From: DASRRB01 sp036732755
GTDB lineage: Bacteria; Planctomycetota; B15-G4; SIAN01
Direction: 5' to 3'
DNA: 64,000 nucleotides
NCBI GenBank assembly: GCA_036732755.1
Contig: DAINBU010000011.1
Coordinates: 1 to 64,000 of the forward strand
In this document: positions 9,375 through 18,253 of the stretch, in pieces
Numbering within the stretch: the stretch's first letter is position 1
Layout: each line of letters begins with the position of its first letter
Made by a program: the position numbers and the translations under genes
The notes under the pieces: generated by a model
Databases searched by the model: none
What the model was told of the DNA's origin: nothing
Seen by the model: only the letters and a program-made list of their open reading frames with translations

Positions 9375-10154
9375 ATGTTGAACAGCCAGAAGATCGTTGT
9401 CGTGCTCCCGGCGTACAACGCCGAGGCCACGCTCGAAGCGACCTATCGCGACCTGCCCTTCGGCATCGTCGACGACGTGATCCTCGTCGACGACGCCAGT
9501 GGCGACCGCACGGTCGAGACGGCTCGGCGCCTCGGCATCACGACGATCGTGCACGACCGCAACCGCGGCTATGGCGCCAACCAGAAGACGTGCTACCGCG
9601 AGGCGCTCGCGCGCGGCGCCGACGTCGTCGTGATGGTCCACCCCGACTACCAGTACGACCCGCGCCTCGTGACCGCGCTCTGCGCGATGATCGTGCACGG
9701 TCCCTACGACTACGCGATCGCGTCGCGCATCCTCGGCGGGCGCGCGCTGCAGGGCGGGATGCCGCCGTGGAAGTACGTCTGCAACCGGTTGCTGACCTTC
9801 GTCCAGAACCTGCTGATGGGGCAGAAGGTCTCCGAGTACCACACCGGGTATCGCGCCTACTCGCGGCGCGTGCTCGACGCGGTCCCGTTCCACGCCAACT
9901 CCGACGGCTTCGTCTTCGACAACGAGATGCTGGCGCAGCTCGCCATGAAGGGCTTCCGGGTCGGCGAGATCTCCTGCCCCACGAGCTATTTCCCGGCGGC
10001 CTCTTCGATCGATTTCCTGCGCAGCGTCGAATACGGGCTCGGCTGCCTCTCGATCGCGCTGCGCTACCGGCTCCACCGCTTCGGACTCGTGCGCTCGCGC
10101 CTGTTCGGGAGCGTAGAGTCGCCGGTGCATGAGCCGGCCTTCGCCAAGACCTGA
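9375..10154 (+). CDS. Family 2 glycosyltransferase (polyprenol-phosphate-sugar synthase-like)
   Basis: The 259-residue protein starts at the ATG at 9375 (MLNSQKIVVVLPAYNAE), the normal start of a GT-A glycosyltransferase 2 domain. Visible motifs are the nucleotide-sugar site VVLPAYNAEATL, VDDASGDRT, the conserved NRGYGANQKTC, and HPDYQYDPR in place of the usual DXD region, with HTGYRAYSRRVLD further on. Length and motif order match the dolichol/polyprenol-phosphate mannose synthase-like branch, so it probably transfers a sugar to a lipid carrier at the inner face of the membrane. It lacks the C-terminal membrane helices of some relatives. It is divergent from the SGNH gene and overlaps the next gene by 26 bases. 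Confidence 0.85.
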   Translation: MLNSQKIVVVLPAYNAEATLEATYRDLPFGIVDDVILVDDASGDRTVETARRLGITTIVHDRNRGYGANQKTCYREALARGADVVVMVHPDYQYDPRLVTALCAMIVHGPYDYAIASRILGGRALQGGMPPWKYVCNRLLTFVQNLLMGQKVSEYHTGYRAYSRRVLDAVPFHANSDGFVFDNEMLAQLAMKGFRVGEISCPTSYFPAASSIDFLRSVEYGLGCLSIALRYRLHRFGLVRSRLFGSVESPVHEPAFAKT

Positions 10155-11820
10155 CGCGCGCGCGCCGCGGCCGCGGCCGCCGTTCCGTCTCGGCTTTTCC
10201 GCCCGTCTCGTCCTCCCCGCCGGTCTCGCCGGCGCCCTGCTCCTGTTCGGCGTCTGCGGCCCGCGTCCCGAGTCGGCTTCAGGCGCCGCGGCGCCGCGCC
10301 AGGAGGCGCCGCCGCTGCGCCCCGCCGCGCTCACGATCGCGCCGGGGATCCACCTGCTCGGCGGCGTCTCGCCGGCGGCGGCCTATGTCGTCGAGACGCC
10401 GGAGGGGCCGATCGCGATCGACTCGGGGCTCGCCGACGACGCCGCGACGGTGCTCGCGGAGATGGGAGAGCTCGGCCTCGACGGGTCGAAGCTGCGCGCA
10501 GTCTTGGTGACGCACGTGCACGGCGACCACTGCGGCGGCGCGGCGAAGCTGCGCGCGCTCACGGGCGCGAAGATCCACGCCGGCGAGGGCGATGCGGCGG
10601 TGCTCGAGGCGGGCCGGCCGCGCGAGGCGTTCACCAGCACGTTCTACATGCCCGACTACGTGCCCCACCCGACGCCGGTCGACGTCGTGTTGAAGGGCGA
10701 CACGACGCTCGCGTTCGGCGACGTGACGGTGCGTGCGCTCGCGACGCCGGGACACACGCCGGGCAGCACCTGCTACCTCGTCGAGCGCGCCGGCCGGAGA
10801 GCGCTCTTCGCCGGCGACGTGATCATGATGCTGCACGGCGACGCGACGGCGAAGGACGACCGCGGGCGGCCGCTCGGCACCTACTCGGCCTATCTCTCGC
10901 CGCGCTACCGCGGCGACGCGAAGACATTCCTCGCGTCGCTACGCAAGCTGCGCGCGCTGCCGGTGCCCGACCTCGTGCTGCCGGGCCATCCCGGAATGGA
11001 GCCCGAGCCGCGGTCGCCGCGCCTCGCGCAGGCCGACTGGGAGAAGCTCCTCGACGGCGGCGTGCGCGAGATGGAGGCGCTCCTCGCCCGTTACGAGAAG
11101 GATGGCGCCGACTTCCTCGACGGGAACGCGAAGACGCTGCTGCCCGGCCTGCACTACCTCGGCGATCGCGACGGGACCGCCTGCTACGCGCTGCGCCAGA
11201 AGGAGCGGCTCTTCGTCGTCGACGCGCCGGGCGGGAGCGGCTTCGCCGACTTCGTCGCGGAGCGGTCGAAGGCGCTCGGCGCGGGCGACGCCGCGCCGGT
11301 TGCGCTGCTGCTCACGTCGTGCGACCCGGAGGCGACGGCCGGCCTCGCCGAGGCGGTCGCGCGCTGGCATCCGAAGGTGGTCGCCGCGACCGAAGGGCTC
11401 GCGTTCCTGAAGACGCTGCTGCCCGCCGGGACCGAGCTGCTCGACGCCGCCGACCTCGCGTCGAAGCTCGGGATCGAGGCGACGGCGATCGCGCTGCGCG
11501 GGCGCGGCCGCGCGCCGGTCGCGTACCGCCTCGCGTGGGAGGGGCGCACGGTCCTGATCTCGGGAAGGATCCCGGTCGCGATCACGCCCGACCGCGGCGC
11601 GCGCCTCTTCGACGACCTGCGCGCGGCGCCGGCGAACGCGACCGACTACCTCGCGTCGCTCAGCGCGCTGCGCGGCGTGAAGCCCGACCTCTGGCTCCCC
11701 GCGCTGCCGACCGAGGACCAGAACGCCAACCTCTACGACGACCGCTGGGAGCAGGTGGTCCAGGACAACTGGAGCGCGCTGCAGAAGTTCCTCCAGCTCC
11801 CTGGCGGACGGCCGAAATGA
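10129..11820 (+). CDS. Metallo-beta-lactamase-fold hydrolase with a degenerate second MBL-like half
   Basis: This 563-residue protein has an N-terminal membrane or signal helix (about 26-43). Residues of about 70-300 form a complete MBL domain: IAIDSGL, the metal motif THVHGDHCGG (His129, His131, Asp133, His134), ATPGHTPGS (His209) and FAGDV (Asp230). From about residue 338 the pattern repeats: GLHYLGDRDG with a beta pair ending LFVVDAPGG, then ALLLTSCDPEATAGLAEAV where the metal motif should be, and LISGRIP where the last Asp strand would be. All ligands are missing from this second half. The active half belongs to the broad hydrolase superfamily rather than to clear antibiotic-resistance enzymes. 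The start overlaps the glycosyltransferase gene, so the two are probably cotranscribed. Confidence 0.8.
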   Translation: MSRPSPRPDARAPRPRPPFRLGFSARLVLPAGLAGALLLFGVCGPRPESASGAAAPRQEAPPLRPAALTIAPGIHLLGGVSPAAAYVVETPEGPIAIDSGLADDAATVLAEMGELGLDGSKLRAVLVTHVHGDHCGGAAKLRALTGAKIHAGEGDAAVLEAGRPREAFTSTFYMPDYVPHPTPVDVVLKGDTTLAFGDVTVRALATPGHTPGSTCYLVERAGRRALFAGDVIMMLHGDATAKDDRGRPLGTYSAYLSPRYRGDAKTFLASLRKLRALPVPDLVLPGHPGMEPEPRSPRLAQADWEKLLDGGVREMEALLARYEKDGADFLDGNAKTLLPGLHYLGDRDGTACYALRQKERLFVVDAPGGSGFADFVAERSKALGAGDAAPVALLLTSCDPEATAGLAEAVARWHPKVVAATEGLAFLKTLLPAGTELLDAADLASKLGIEATAIALRGRGRAPVAYRLAWEGRTVLISGRIPVAITPDRGARLFDDLRAAPANATDYLASLSALRGVKPDLWLPALPTEDQNANLYDDRWEQVVQDNWSALQKFLQLPGGRPK

Positions 11821-11977
11821 GGGGGACGGGGGGCGGGACTTGCAGCGGACGAGGTCGCCGGTACGGTGGCGGCGCACTCGAGAGGTGCGAGAAGGCGACC
11901 TCGCCGCTGAAGTCCATCGTGAATCATCGCGAGCGTTGACGCCGATCCTGGTCGATTCCTCCGCGCTGCGAGAAACG

Positions 11978-13807
11978 ATGAGCCACTCCGCGTCGGTCGC
12001 GCTCCCGTCGGTCGCCCTCCTCGCCGCAGTCGCCGCCGCCGCCGTCCCGCTCGGGGCGTGCGACCGGTCCGTCGCGGGGGCCGCGCGCGCGCAAGGCCGC
12101 GTGCCGGTCTTCACCGACGTCCTCGACGCGTCGGGCATCACCTTCCGCCACCACTTCATCGACAGCGAGAGCGGCAGCGGGTACCAGATCAACCCCTACG
12201 ACCACGGCAGCGGCATCTGCATCGCCGACGTCGACGGCGACGGAAAGGACGACCTCTACTTCCTCGACTTCCTCGGCTCCGCGCAGCTCTACCGCAACCT
12301 CGGCGGGATGAAGTTCGAGGACGTCACCGCGAAGTCGGGCCTCGGCATCGATCGGGCACTCAAGGTCGGCGCCGCGTTCGGCGACTACGACGGGGATGGC
12401 GACGCCGACCTCTACGTCACGACCTACCGCGGCGGCAACCACCTGTTCCAGAACGACGGCCACGGCGTCTTCGCCGACGTCACGGCCAAGGCGGGCGTGG
12501 GGTACAAGGGCCACTCGAGCTCGACGACCTGGTTCGACGCCGACAACGACGGCGACCTCGACCTCTTCCTCTGCAACATCGGGAAGTTCACGACCGACAC
12601 GGTGAGCCAGGAGGCCGACTGGTTCTACCGGGGCGTCGCGCTCCCCTTCGAGGAGGTGGTCAAGACTCCGGACGCGCGCAACGCCGGCGAGGGGTGCATC
12701 CTCTGGCGCAACAACGGCGACGGCACCTTCACCGACGCGACGAAGGCGGCCGGCGTCGCGTCGGCCTCGGAGTGGAACGGCGACGCGGCGGTCGCCGACA
12801 TCGACCTCGACGGCGACCTCGACCTCTACGTCTCCGACATGTTCGGCCCCAACCACCTGTTCAAGAACAAGGGCGACGGCACGTTCGAGGACGTGACCGA
12901 CGCGGCGCTGAAGCGCACCAGCTGGGGCGGCATGGGGGCGCGCTTCTTCGACGCGAACGGCGACGAGTACCCCGACCTCTACGTCGTCGACATGCACTCC
13001 GACATGTGGGCGACCACCACCGAGAAGCCCGAGTCGCACCAGCGCGTGAAGTACAACTCGCCGCTCGGGCTCGCGGTGCCGGGCGGGAAGGCGATCGCGT
13101 CGGCCGACGAGACCAAGGCGAAGACCGTCCTGTTCGGGAACACGTTCTTCTTGAACAAGGGCGACGGGACGTTCGTCGAGAAGTCGGCCGAGGCGGGACT
13201 CGAGACGTGGTGGCCGTGGGGCATCGCCGCCGGCGACTTCAACGACGACGGCGCCGAGGACCTCTTCGTCACGGCCGGGATGGGCTTCCCCTACTACTAC
13301 TGGCCCAACCAGTTCCTGCTGAACGACGGCGCCGGCAAGTTCGACGACTTCACGATCGGCGCGAAGCTGAACGTCCCGTCCAAGGGCGTGAAGATCGAGG
13401 GGCTCGAGATCAGCGGCCAGAAGGTCCACCGCAGCTCGCGCGCGGCGGCGGTGGGCGACCTCGACGGCGACGGCGACCTCGACCTCGTGGTCAACAACTT
13501 CAACCACGAGCCCTACCTCTACCGCAACGACGCGGCGAAGGGACGCTCGTTGCGCCTCGACGTCCGCGACGCGCGCAAGGGGCCGGCGTACGGCGCGCGC
13601 GTCAAGGTCACCGCCGGCGGGAAGACCTTCTCCCGCCAGGTCGTGAACGCGCAGGGCTACCTGACGCAGTCGTCGCCGGTCCTGCACATCGGGCTCGGCG
13701 CGCTCGAGAGCGTCGACAAGGTCGAGGTGTGGTGGCCGGGCAAGAAGGCGCCGCAGGTGGTCGAGCACCCGCCGCTCGACAAGGTCGTCCGGATCGACCC
13801 GAAGTAG
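11978..13807 (+). CDS. CRTAC1-type lipoprotein with FG-GAP repeats and ASPIC/UnbV domain
   Basis: The 609-residue protein begins MSHSASVALPSVALL and has a lipobox-like VPLGAC, so it is probably a lipoprotein. It carries multiple FG-GAP/VCBS blades with calcium-loop motifs (ADVDGDGKDDLYFLD, GDYDGDGDADLYVTTY, DADNDGDLDLFLCN, ADIDLDGDLDLYVSD, GDLDGDGDLDLVVNN). The end holds the ASPIC/UnbV module (RVKVTAGGKTFSRQVVN, SPVLHIGLG, VEVWWPGKKAPQVVEHPP). CRTAC1-like proteins of this plan are abundant in Planctomycetota and Acidobacteriota and are thought to act outside the cell as binding or adhesive proteins; no enzymatic function is established. It follows the MBL gene on the same strand after 157 bases and faces the MORN/CAP gene. 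Confidence 0.85.
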   Translation: MSHSASVALPSVALLAAVAAAAVPLGACDRSVAGAARAQGRVPVFTDVLDASGITFRHHFIDSESGSGYQINPYDHGSGICIADVDGDGKDDLYFLDFLGSAQLYRNLGGMKFEDVTAKSGLGIDRALKVGAAFGDYDGDGDADLYVTTYRGGNHLFQNDGHGVFADVTAKAGVGYKGHSSSTTWFDADNDGDLDLFLCNIGKFTTDTVSQEADWFYRGVALPFEEVVKTPDARNAGEGCILWRNNGDGTFTDATKAAGVASASEWNGDAAVADIDLDGDLDLYVSDMFGPNHLFKNKGDGTFEDVTDAALKRTSWGGMGARFFDANGDEYPDLYVVDMHSDMWATTTEKPESHQRVKYNSPLGLAVPGGKAIASADETKAKTVLFGNTFFLNKGDGTFVEKSAEAGLETWWPWGIAAGDFNDDGAEDLFVTAGMGFPYYYWPNQFLLNDGAGKFDDFTIGAKLNVPSKGVKIEGLEISGQKVHRSSRAAAVGDLDGDGDLDLVVNNFNHEPYLYRNDAAKGRSLRLDVRDARKGPAYGARVKVTAGGKTFSRQVVNAQGYLTQSSPVLHIGLGALESVDKVEVWWPGKKAPQVVEHPPLDKVVRIDPK

Positions 13808-13808
13808 C

Positions 13809-13851
13809 CCTCGGTCGCGGCGCTCCTTTCCGCGGCCGACGGGAACCGAGG
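13809..13851. terminator. Hairpin between convergent genes
   Basis: CCTCGGT at 13809-13815 pairs with ACCGAGG at 13845-13851, with an inner CGCGG/CCGCG stem. It fills the 45-base gap between two converging stop codons, so it is a plausible bidirectional terminator. No T tract is seen beyond a short CTTTCC in the loop. Confidence 0.45.
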
Positions 13852-13852
13852 C

Positions 13853-15355
13853 TCAGAGCGCGGACGCCGGCGCGAAGTCGACGAGGTAGCGCGTCCCCTC
13901 CGGCGACGGGAAGTCGATCTCGACCCAGAAGCGGCGGCCCGCGAGATCGCCGTCGAGCACCGGCCGGAAGATCAGCGCGTCGCCGTTCGAGCCGTGGTAG
14001 TCGAGCGGAAGCGGCGTCCGCGCCTGCACGAAGTTCTCATCCATCACGTAGACGCGCACGCCCTCCGCTCCGAGGTCGGACGGAACGTCGCCCTGGCTGA
14101 AGAAGGAGCAGTGCCAGGCCTCCTTCGCGTCGAAGTGGCGCGCCGACATCCATCCGGCCGCGGGCCACGGGACGATCGCCGGCATCGGTTCCAGCGCACG
14201 GCTGCGATCGAGCGACCACATCGCGGAGTAGTGCTCCGCCCGGCCGAAGCCGGTGAGCTGCAGCCCGGGGTGGATGCAGTTGCGGCGGTGGCCGACGCGA
14301 TCGATGTTCGAGTCGTCGGAGTCGTTCATGTAGGAGTCGACCGACCGCGCCAGATCGGCGACCGCGGCCGGATCGGTCGACATGTGGAGGTTCGAGTGCG
14401 ACGTGCTGGTGTACCCGTCGCGGTATTCGTCGTCCGGCACGCCCGGATTCGGCGGCGTGTGCTCGAGATGGCCGACCCGTTCGAGCAGGCGGCCGGCGCA
14501 GTCGCAGTAGTAGTCGTAGGCGGGCGCGAGCTCGACGTCCCGCCATGCGACGTTGGCGAGGAGCCGGTACTCCTGCAGCCGCTTCAGCGCGGCGAACCGC
14601 TGGGCGTACTGCGTGTCGTCCGCGGGCGCATAGCCCGGGGGGACCGGCAGCGTCGGGCGGCCGCGCGCCCCCGCCTTCGCGCCCTTCCCCTTCTCCTTGC
14701 CGCTCTTCGGCGCCGGCTTGGGCGCAGGTTTCGTCCCCGCCTTCGGCTCCGGCTCCACGGATCTCGGGGCGACCGACGCCGGAGTCTGCCCGCGGATCGT
14801 CGCGAGCTCCGCCCTGATCTTCTCGAGGGTCTGCGGATACGGCGCGATGCCCATCAGGTCGATCAGCGCGCCCCGCTTCCAGACCTGCCGGCTCGCCGCC
14901 GCGCCGTCGCGCCAGAGCGTCCGCTTGCCGTCGAGCGCTCCGTCGGCGTAGTTCGCCTCGACGAGCGGCTTGCCGTCCGCGCCCGTCTCGACGAACGATC
15001 CCTGGAGCTTGCCGCGCGCGTAGCGCGTCACGACGTGCTTCGCGCCGCTCTCATGGAAGCTCGCGTACGAGCCGTCGATCGCGCCGTGCTCGTACCAGGT
15101 CCGGACGGCGGCCTTGCCGTTCTCCCACCACTCCTGGTAGTCGCCCTGCAGCTTGCCGTCGGGGTCGAGCTTGTAGCGCCGGCGCGGCGAGCCGTCGGGC
15201 CACGCCTCGATGATCTCGTCGCCCGGCGCTTCGGCATGCACGGCGGGGCCAGCGACCGCGAACGGCTCCCGAGCGCGCGCCGCCGCCCCCGCGACGAGGG
15301 GGAGCAGCGCGAGGAACGATCGTGCGACCGCCGGCGTGCGGCGCCTCTCCTTCAA
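13853..15355 (-). CDS. Secreted MORN-like repeat protein fused to a CAP/SCP domain
   Basis: The 500-residue protein most likely starts at the TTG at 15355, which has a strong GGAGGAAG ribosome site 5-6 bases upstream; the signal peptide follows at once (FLALLPLVAGAAARA). Residues of about 45-165 are YwqK/MORN-type repeats (DGSPRRRYKLDPDGKLQGDY, NGKAAVRTWYEHGAIDGSY, ADGALDGKRTLWRDG). A Lys/Pro/Gly-rich linker follows at about 190-230. Residues of about 235-420 look like a CAP (SCP/PR1) domain, with the typical VGHRRNCIHPGLQLTGFG segment and a preceding SYMND helix. A beta-rich tail ends the protein. The lone CAP signature makes that part of the assignment moderate. It follows the M28 peptidase gene by 26 bases and is probably cotranscribed with it. 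Confidence 0.65.
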   Translation of the reverse strand: MKERRRTPAVARSFLALLPLVAGAAARAREPFAVAGPAVHAEAPGDEIIEAWPDGSPRRRYKLDPDGKLQGDYQEWWENGKAAVRTWYEHGAIDGSYASFHESGAKHVVTRYARGKLQGSFVETGADGKPLVEANYADGALDGKRTLWRDGAAASRQVWKRGALIDLMGIAPYPQTLEKIRAELATIRGQTPASVAPRSVEPEPKAGTKPAPKPAPKSGKEKGKGAKAGARGRPTLPVPPGYAPADDTQYAQRFAALKRLQEYRLLANVAWRDVELAPAYDYYCDCAGRLLERVGHLEHTPPNPGVPDDEYRDGYTSTSHSNLHMSTDPAAVADLARSVDSYMNDSDDSNIDRVGHRRNCIHPGLQLTGFGRAEHYSAMWSLDRSRALEPMPAIVPWPAAGWMSARHFDAKEAWHCSFFSQGDVPSDLGAEGVRVYVMDENFVQARTPLPLDYHGSNGDALIFRPVLDGDLAGRRFWVEIDFPSPEGTRYLVDFAPASAL

Positions 15356-15381
15356 TCGGGCTTCCTCCGCGCCGGTCGATC

Positions 15382-16917
15382 CTACTTCACGCCGGACGCC
15401 GCGCTCTTCTTCCCGATCTCGAGGTCGAGCGCGTCGGTTTGCAGCGCGTCGAGCATCCGGACGATCACGCGCACGACACGGCGGATCTTGTCGCAGTCGA
15501 TCTTCTCGGGCTTGTCGCTCGGCTTGTGGTAGTCGGCGTGCTCGCCGTTGAAGAGGAGGGTGATCGGGATGCCGAGGCGGGCGAACATCGCGTGGTCGGA
15601 GCGCTGGTAGTACTCGTCGGCGCTCTTCACCTCGGTGAAGCCCTCCTCGGCGAAGAACGACTCGGCCAGCTTGGTGAGCCCGTTGTAGGCCGGGTGCTGC
15701 GCGGTCGGCGTGATCAGGATCTGGTGCTTCGCGTTGCGGCCGATCATGTCGATGTTGATGTCGGCGACGGCGCGGCCGCCGTTGGGGAAGTAGGGGCGGT
15801 CCGACCAGGCGCGCGATCCGTAGAGCCCCTTCTCCTCGCCCGATACCCAGAGGATCATCACGGAGCGGCGCAGCGGCCCGTGCTCGACGAGCGCCTCCGC
15901 CAGCGCGAGCAGCCCGCACGTCCCCGACCCGTTGTCGTCGGCGCCGTTGTAGATCGTCCCGTCCTCGCTCGTGCCGAGGTGGTCTTAGTGGGCCGAGCAG
16001 AGGATCACCTCCTTCGACAGCTCCGGATCGCTGCCGGGCCAGAAGCCGCAGACGTCCTCGCACACGATCTCGGCGTCGGGCGCGATCTTGCGCGCGTCCT
16101 CGAGCACGACCTTCAGGTCGTCGCCGGCCTTGGGCTCGGACACGTCGGCGTACGCGAAGAGCTTGTCGCGCCCGGCCGCCGACAGCGAGACGCGCGGCCG
16201 CCCGCGCGCCGGCGCGGCCGCGTCCGCCGCGCCCTTCGCGGGCGGGTACTCGACGCTTCCCTTGCGCAGCCGCGGGACGATGCGCGCGAGCCGGCGCCAG
16301 TCGCCCTTGCTGCCGGGCGCCGGCGCCGTGACGAGGCCGATCGCCTTCGCCTCCTCGAGGCTGCGCTCGAGGTCGCGCGAGCGGTCGTTGGTCTCCCAGG
16401 CGAGCGCCCACTTGCCGGCGAGCTCGCTGCGCTTGAACTCCTCGGGCGTGCCGGCGCCGACGCAGACGATGCCGCCGGTCGTCGTCATTTCCTGGAGGTC
16501 GAAGAAGACGTAGTCGTCGCCGAGCGCGAGCGCGCGCGGCTCGTCTTCCGGCCGCGGGTCGGGGTAGCGCAACGTCGCATGGGTCCCGGGCTCCGCGACG
16601 CGCTTGCGCAGCAGCGGATAGGGATAGAGGAAGAGGTCGTTGGGGGCGCCGGGCTTGAAGCCGAGGCGCTGCAGCCGGTTCTGGATGAAGCGCGCGGCGA
16701 CGCGCTGCCCGTTGCTCGGGGTGTCGCGCCCGCCGAGCTCGTCCGACGCGATGAAGAAGATGTCGTGGCGGATCTCGTCGGAGGTCACCGTGTCGAGCGC
16801 GCGCGTGAGCGGCGCCGGCGGCGGGACGACGGAGGCGGGCGCCTGCGCGAACGCGGCGGCACCGGCCGCAGCGAGGAGCACGAAGGCGGTCGCGGAACGA
16901 CGCACGATCTGCGACAT
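15382..16917 (-). pseudogene. Secreted M28 zinc aminopeptidase interrupted by an in-frame TAA
   Basis: The frame from the ATG at 16917 to the TAG at 15382 encodes a full-length M28 peptidase of about 510 codons, except for one TAA at 15985-15987. The N-terminal part has a signal peptide (FVLLAAAGAAAFAQA), the M28 approach region HDIFFIASDELGGRDTPSNG and a PA-like insert. The break falls inside the first metal motif: the protein reads EVILCSAH, then stop, then DHLGTSEDGTIYNGADDNGSG. In relatives this position is Tyr (SAHYDHLG), so a Tyr codon probably became TAA. All later ligands are intact: GADDNGSG, WVSGEEKGLYGS, NIDMIGRN and GEHADYHKPSD. No start codon lies close after the stop. Either the gene is newly dead or the base is a sequencing error. 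Confidence 0.85.
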
Positions 16918-17028
16918 GGGGTTCGACCTCGCGAGGAGCCGCCGCGGGAGCGGGCGAAGCGGACCATCCTACGCCCGTCCGGCCGCGCCGTTCCCCGCGC
17001 GCAGTTCCGGCTGCCGTTCCCGCGCGCG

Positions 17029-17946
17029 TCACTCCTGCTTCAGGACCTTGAGCTGCCCGGCGAGCTCCTTGTCGTCGGGGAAAATGGCGACCCCGTCGCG
17101 CAGCGTCTGCAGCGCCTTGTCGCGGTGGCCCACGCGCAGGTACATGCGCGAGAGGTGGGCGTAGGTTCGGGCGAAGCGCGGATTGGAGTTCGACCCGCCC
17201 TGGAGCGCGACCAGGCCCTCGAGCGAGGCGATCACCTCGGGCGTCTTCCCCTCCGACTCGGGGTAGTAGGTGAGGTACTCGGCGCGCTCGAAGCGCGGCT
17301 CCCAATACTGCGGGTCGAGGTCGGCCGCCTTCTGCCACGCGTCGAGCGCGAGGTCGCCCCACTTCTCGTATCCGGCCGGCGTCGACTCGCGCATGACGCG
17401 CGTGCAGTACGCCTTCGCCAGCGCGTAGCGGGCGTGCGCGTCGGCCGGGTCCTTTTCGACCAGCGCGAGCAGCGCCGCGATCGCCGCGTCGTCCTCGCCC
17501 GCGGCCGCCGCCTCCTTCAGCAGCTGCGCGAGCTCCTTCGCCGGCAGTCCGGCGCGCAGCAGCGCCTCGAACTTCGGCTCGAGGCGCGCCGTCGCCGCGG
17601 CGAGCGCCGAGGCGAGCGCCGCGCGCTTCTCCGCCTCGGGATCCTTCGCTTCCGGCGTCGGCGCGGAATGCGTCGCGGCCGCATCGCCGTCGCGCGCGCC
17701 TTCGCGCTGCTCGACGCGGTCGGGGAGGCGCGCCGCCCCCTCCGGCCGCTGCTCGAGCTGCAAAACGCGCTGCCGCATCGTGTCGAAGTCGGCGGCGAGC
17801 GCCTCGAGCGAGCGGGCGAGCCGGTGCTCGCCGTCGCCTCCCGGCGCGATCGGACCCGTCGCGGTGCGCGCGACGGCGAAGGCTCCGGCGAGACCGCCGA
17901 GCCCGAAGGTGCAGAGGACGAGGCTGCCGATGCGGGACGGGACCAT
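17029..17946 (-). CDS. TPR protein with N-terminal membrane anchor and coiled coil
   Basis: The 305-residue protein starts MVPSRIGSLVLCTFGLGGLAG with a single hydrophobic anchor, then a short coiled-coil-prone stretch (EALAADFDTMRQRVLQLEQ), an Ala/Glu/Pro-rich linker and at least three TPR-like helix pairs (DPADAHARYALAKAYC, DLDPQYWEPRFERAEYLT, RTYAHLSRMYLRVGHRDKAL). It is the third gene of a probable operon with the winged-helix regulator (13 bases upstream) and the membrane protein at 18240-18881. No enzymatic motif is present. It is likely a scaffold facing the periplasm. Confidence 0.7.
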   Translation of the reverse strand: MVPSRIGSLVLCTFGLGGLAGAFAVARTATGPIAPGGDGEHRLARSLEALAADFDTMRQRVLQLEQRPEGAARLPDRVEQREGARDGDAAATHSAPTPEAKDPEAEKRAALASALAAATARLEPKFEALLRAGLPAKELAQLLKEAAAAGEDDAAIAALLALVEKDPADAHARYALAKAYCTRVMRESTPAGYEKWGDLALDAWQKAADLDPQYWEPRFERAEYLTYYPESEGKTPEVIASLEGLVALQGGSNSNPRFARTYAHLSRMYLRVGHRDKALQTLRDGVAIFPDDKELAGQLKVLKQE

Positions 17947-17959
17947 GGCGAACTCCTGC

Positions 17960-18253
17960 TCACTCGCCGAGGAGCTGCTTCAGGCGGCGGACGTGGGCGA
18001 CCAGCGCCGCGCGTCCCTCCTTGGTGAGCGAGAACGTGGTGACCGGCTTCTTGTCGACGAACCGCTTGTCGACCGCGACGTAGCCCGCCTCCTCGAGCTT
18101 GCGCGCGTGCACGCCGAGGTTCCCCTGCGTGAGGCGCAGCAGCTCCTTCAGCTGCGTGAACTCGGCGTCGTGGTGCACCAGCGCCGACACGATCGCGAGC
18201 CGGACCCGCGACGTGAGCACCGGATCGAAATCGAACGGGTCAGCCTTCGGCAT
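17960..18253 (-). CDS. Small winged-helix transcriptional regulator (HTH_34 type)
   Basis: This 97-residue protein is one winged-helix domain. The start reads PFDFDPVLTSRVRLAIVSAL, followed by the recognition region LKELLRLTQGNLGVHARKLE and the wing GYVAVDKRFVDKKPVTTFSL. This is the pattern of PF13601-like, MarR/ArsR-related regulators of about 95 residues that sit beside small multi-pass membrane proteins. Here the start overlaps the end of such a gene (18240-18881) by 14 bases, so the pair is translationally coupled. Autoregulation through the palindrome at 18924-18945 is inferred. No metal or ligand cysteines are visible. Confidence 0.85.
   Translation of the reverse strand: MPKADPFDFDPVLTSRVRLAIVSALVHHDAEFTQLKELLRLTQGNLGVHARKLEEAGYVAVDKRFVDKKPVTTFSLTKEGRAALVAHVRRLKQLLGE

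Noticed and set aside
10129..11820. Antibiotic-resistance metallo-beta-lactamase
   Set aside because: The motif is shared by the whole hydrolase superfamily; length and the second half do not fit B1-B3 enzymes.
8969..15987. Reassignment of TAA to Tyr
   Set aside because: Only one of the two stops replaces a known Tyr, and the SUI1 gene ends in TAA at 44853-44855 exactly where the family ends, so TAA still terminates. Kept only as a question in the findings.
13853..17362. A single giant protein across the MORN/CAP, M28 and TPR genes
   Set aside because: The frame is open across them only by chance; it is the wrong frame for the M28 and TPR genes, which have their own clear starts and motifs.
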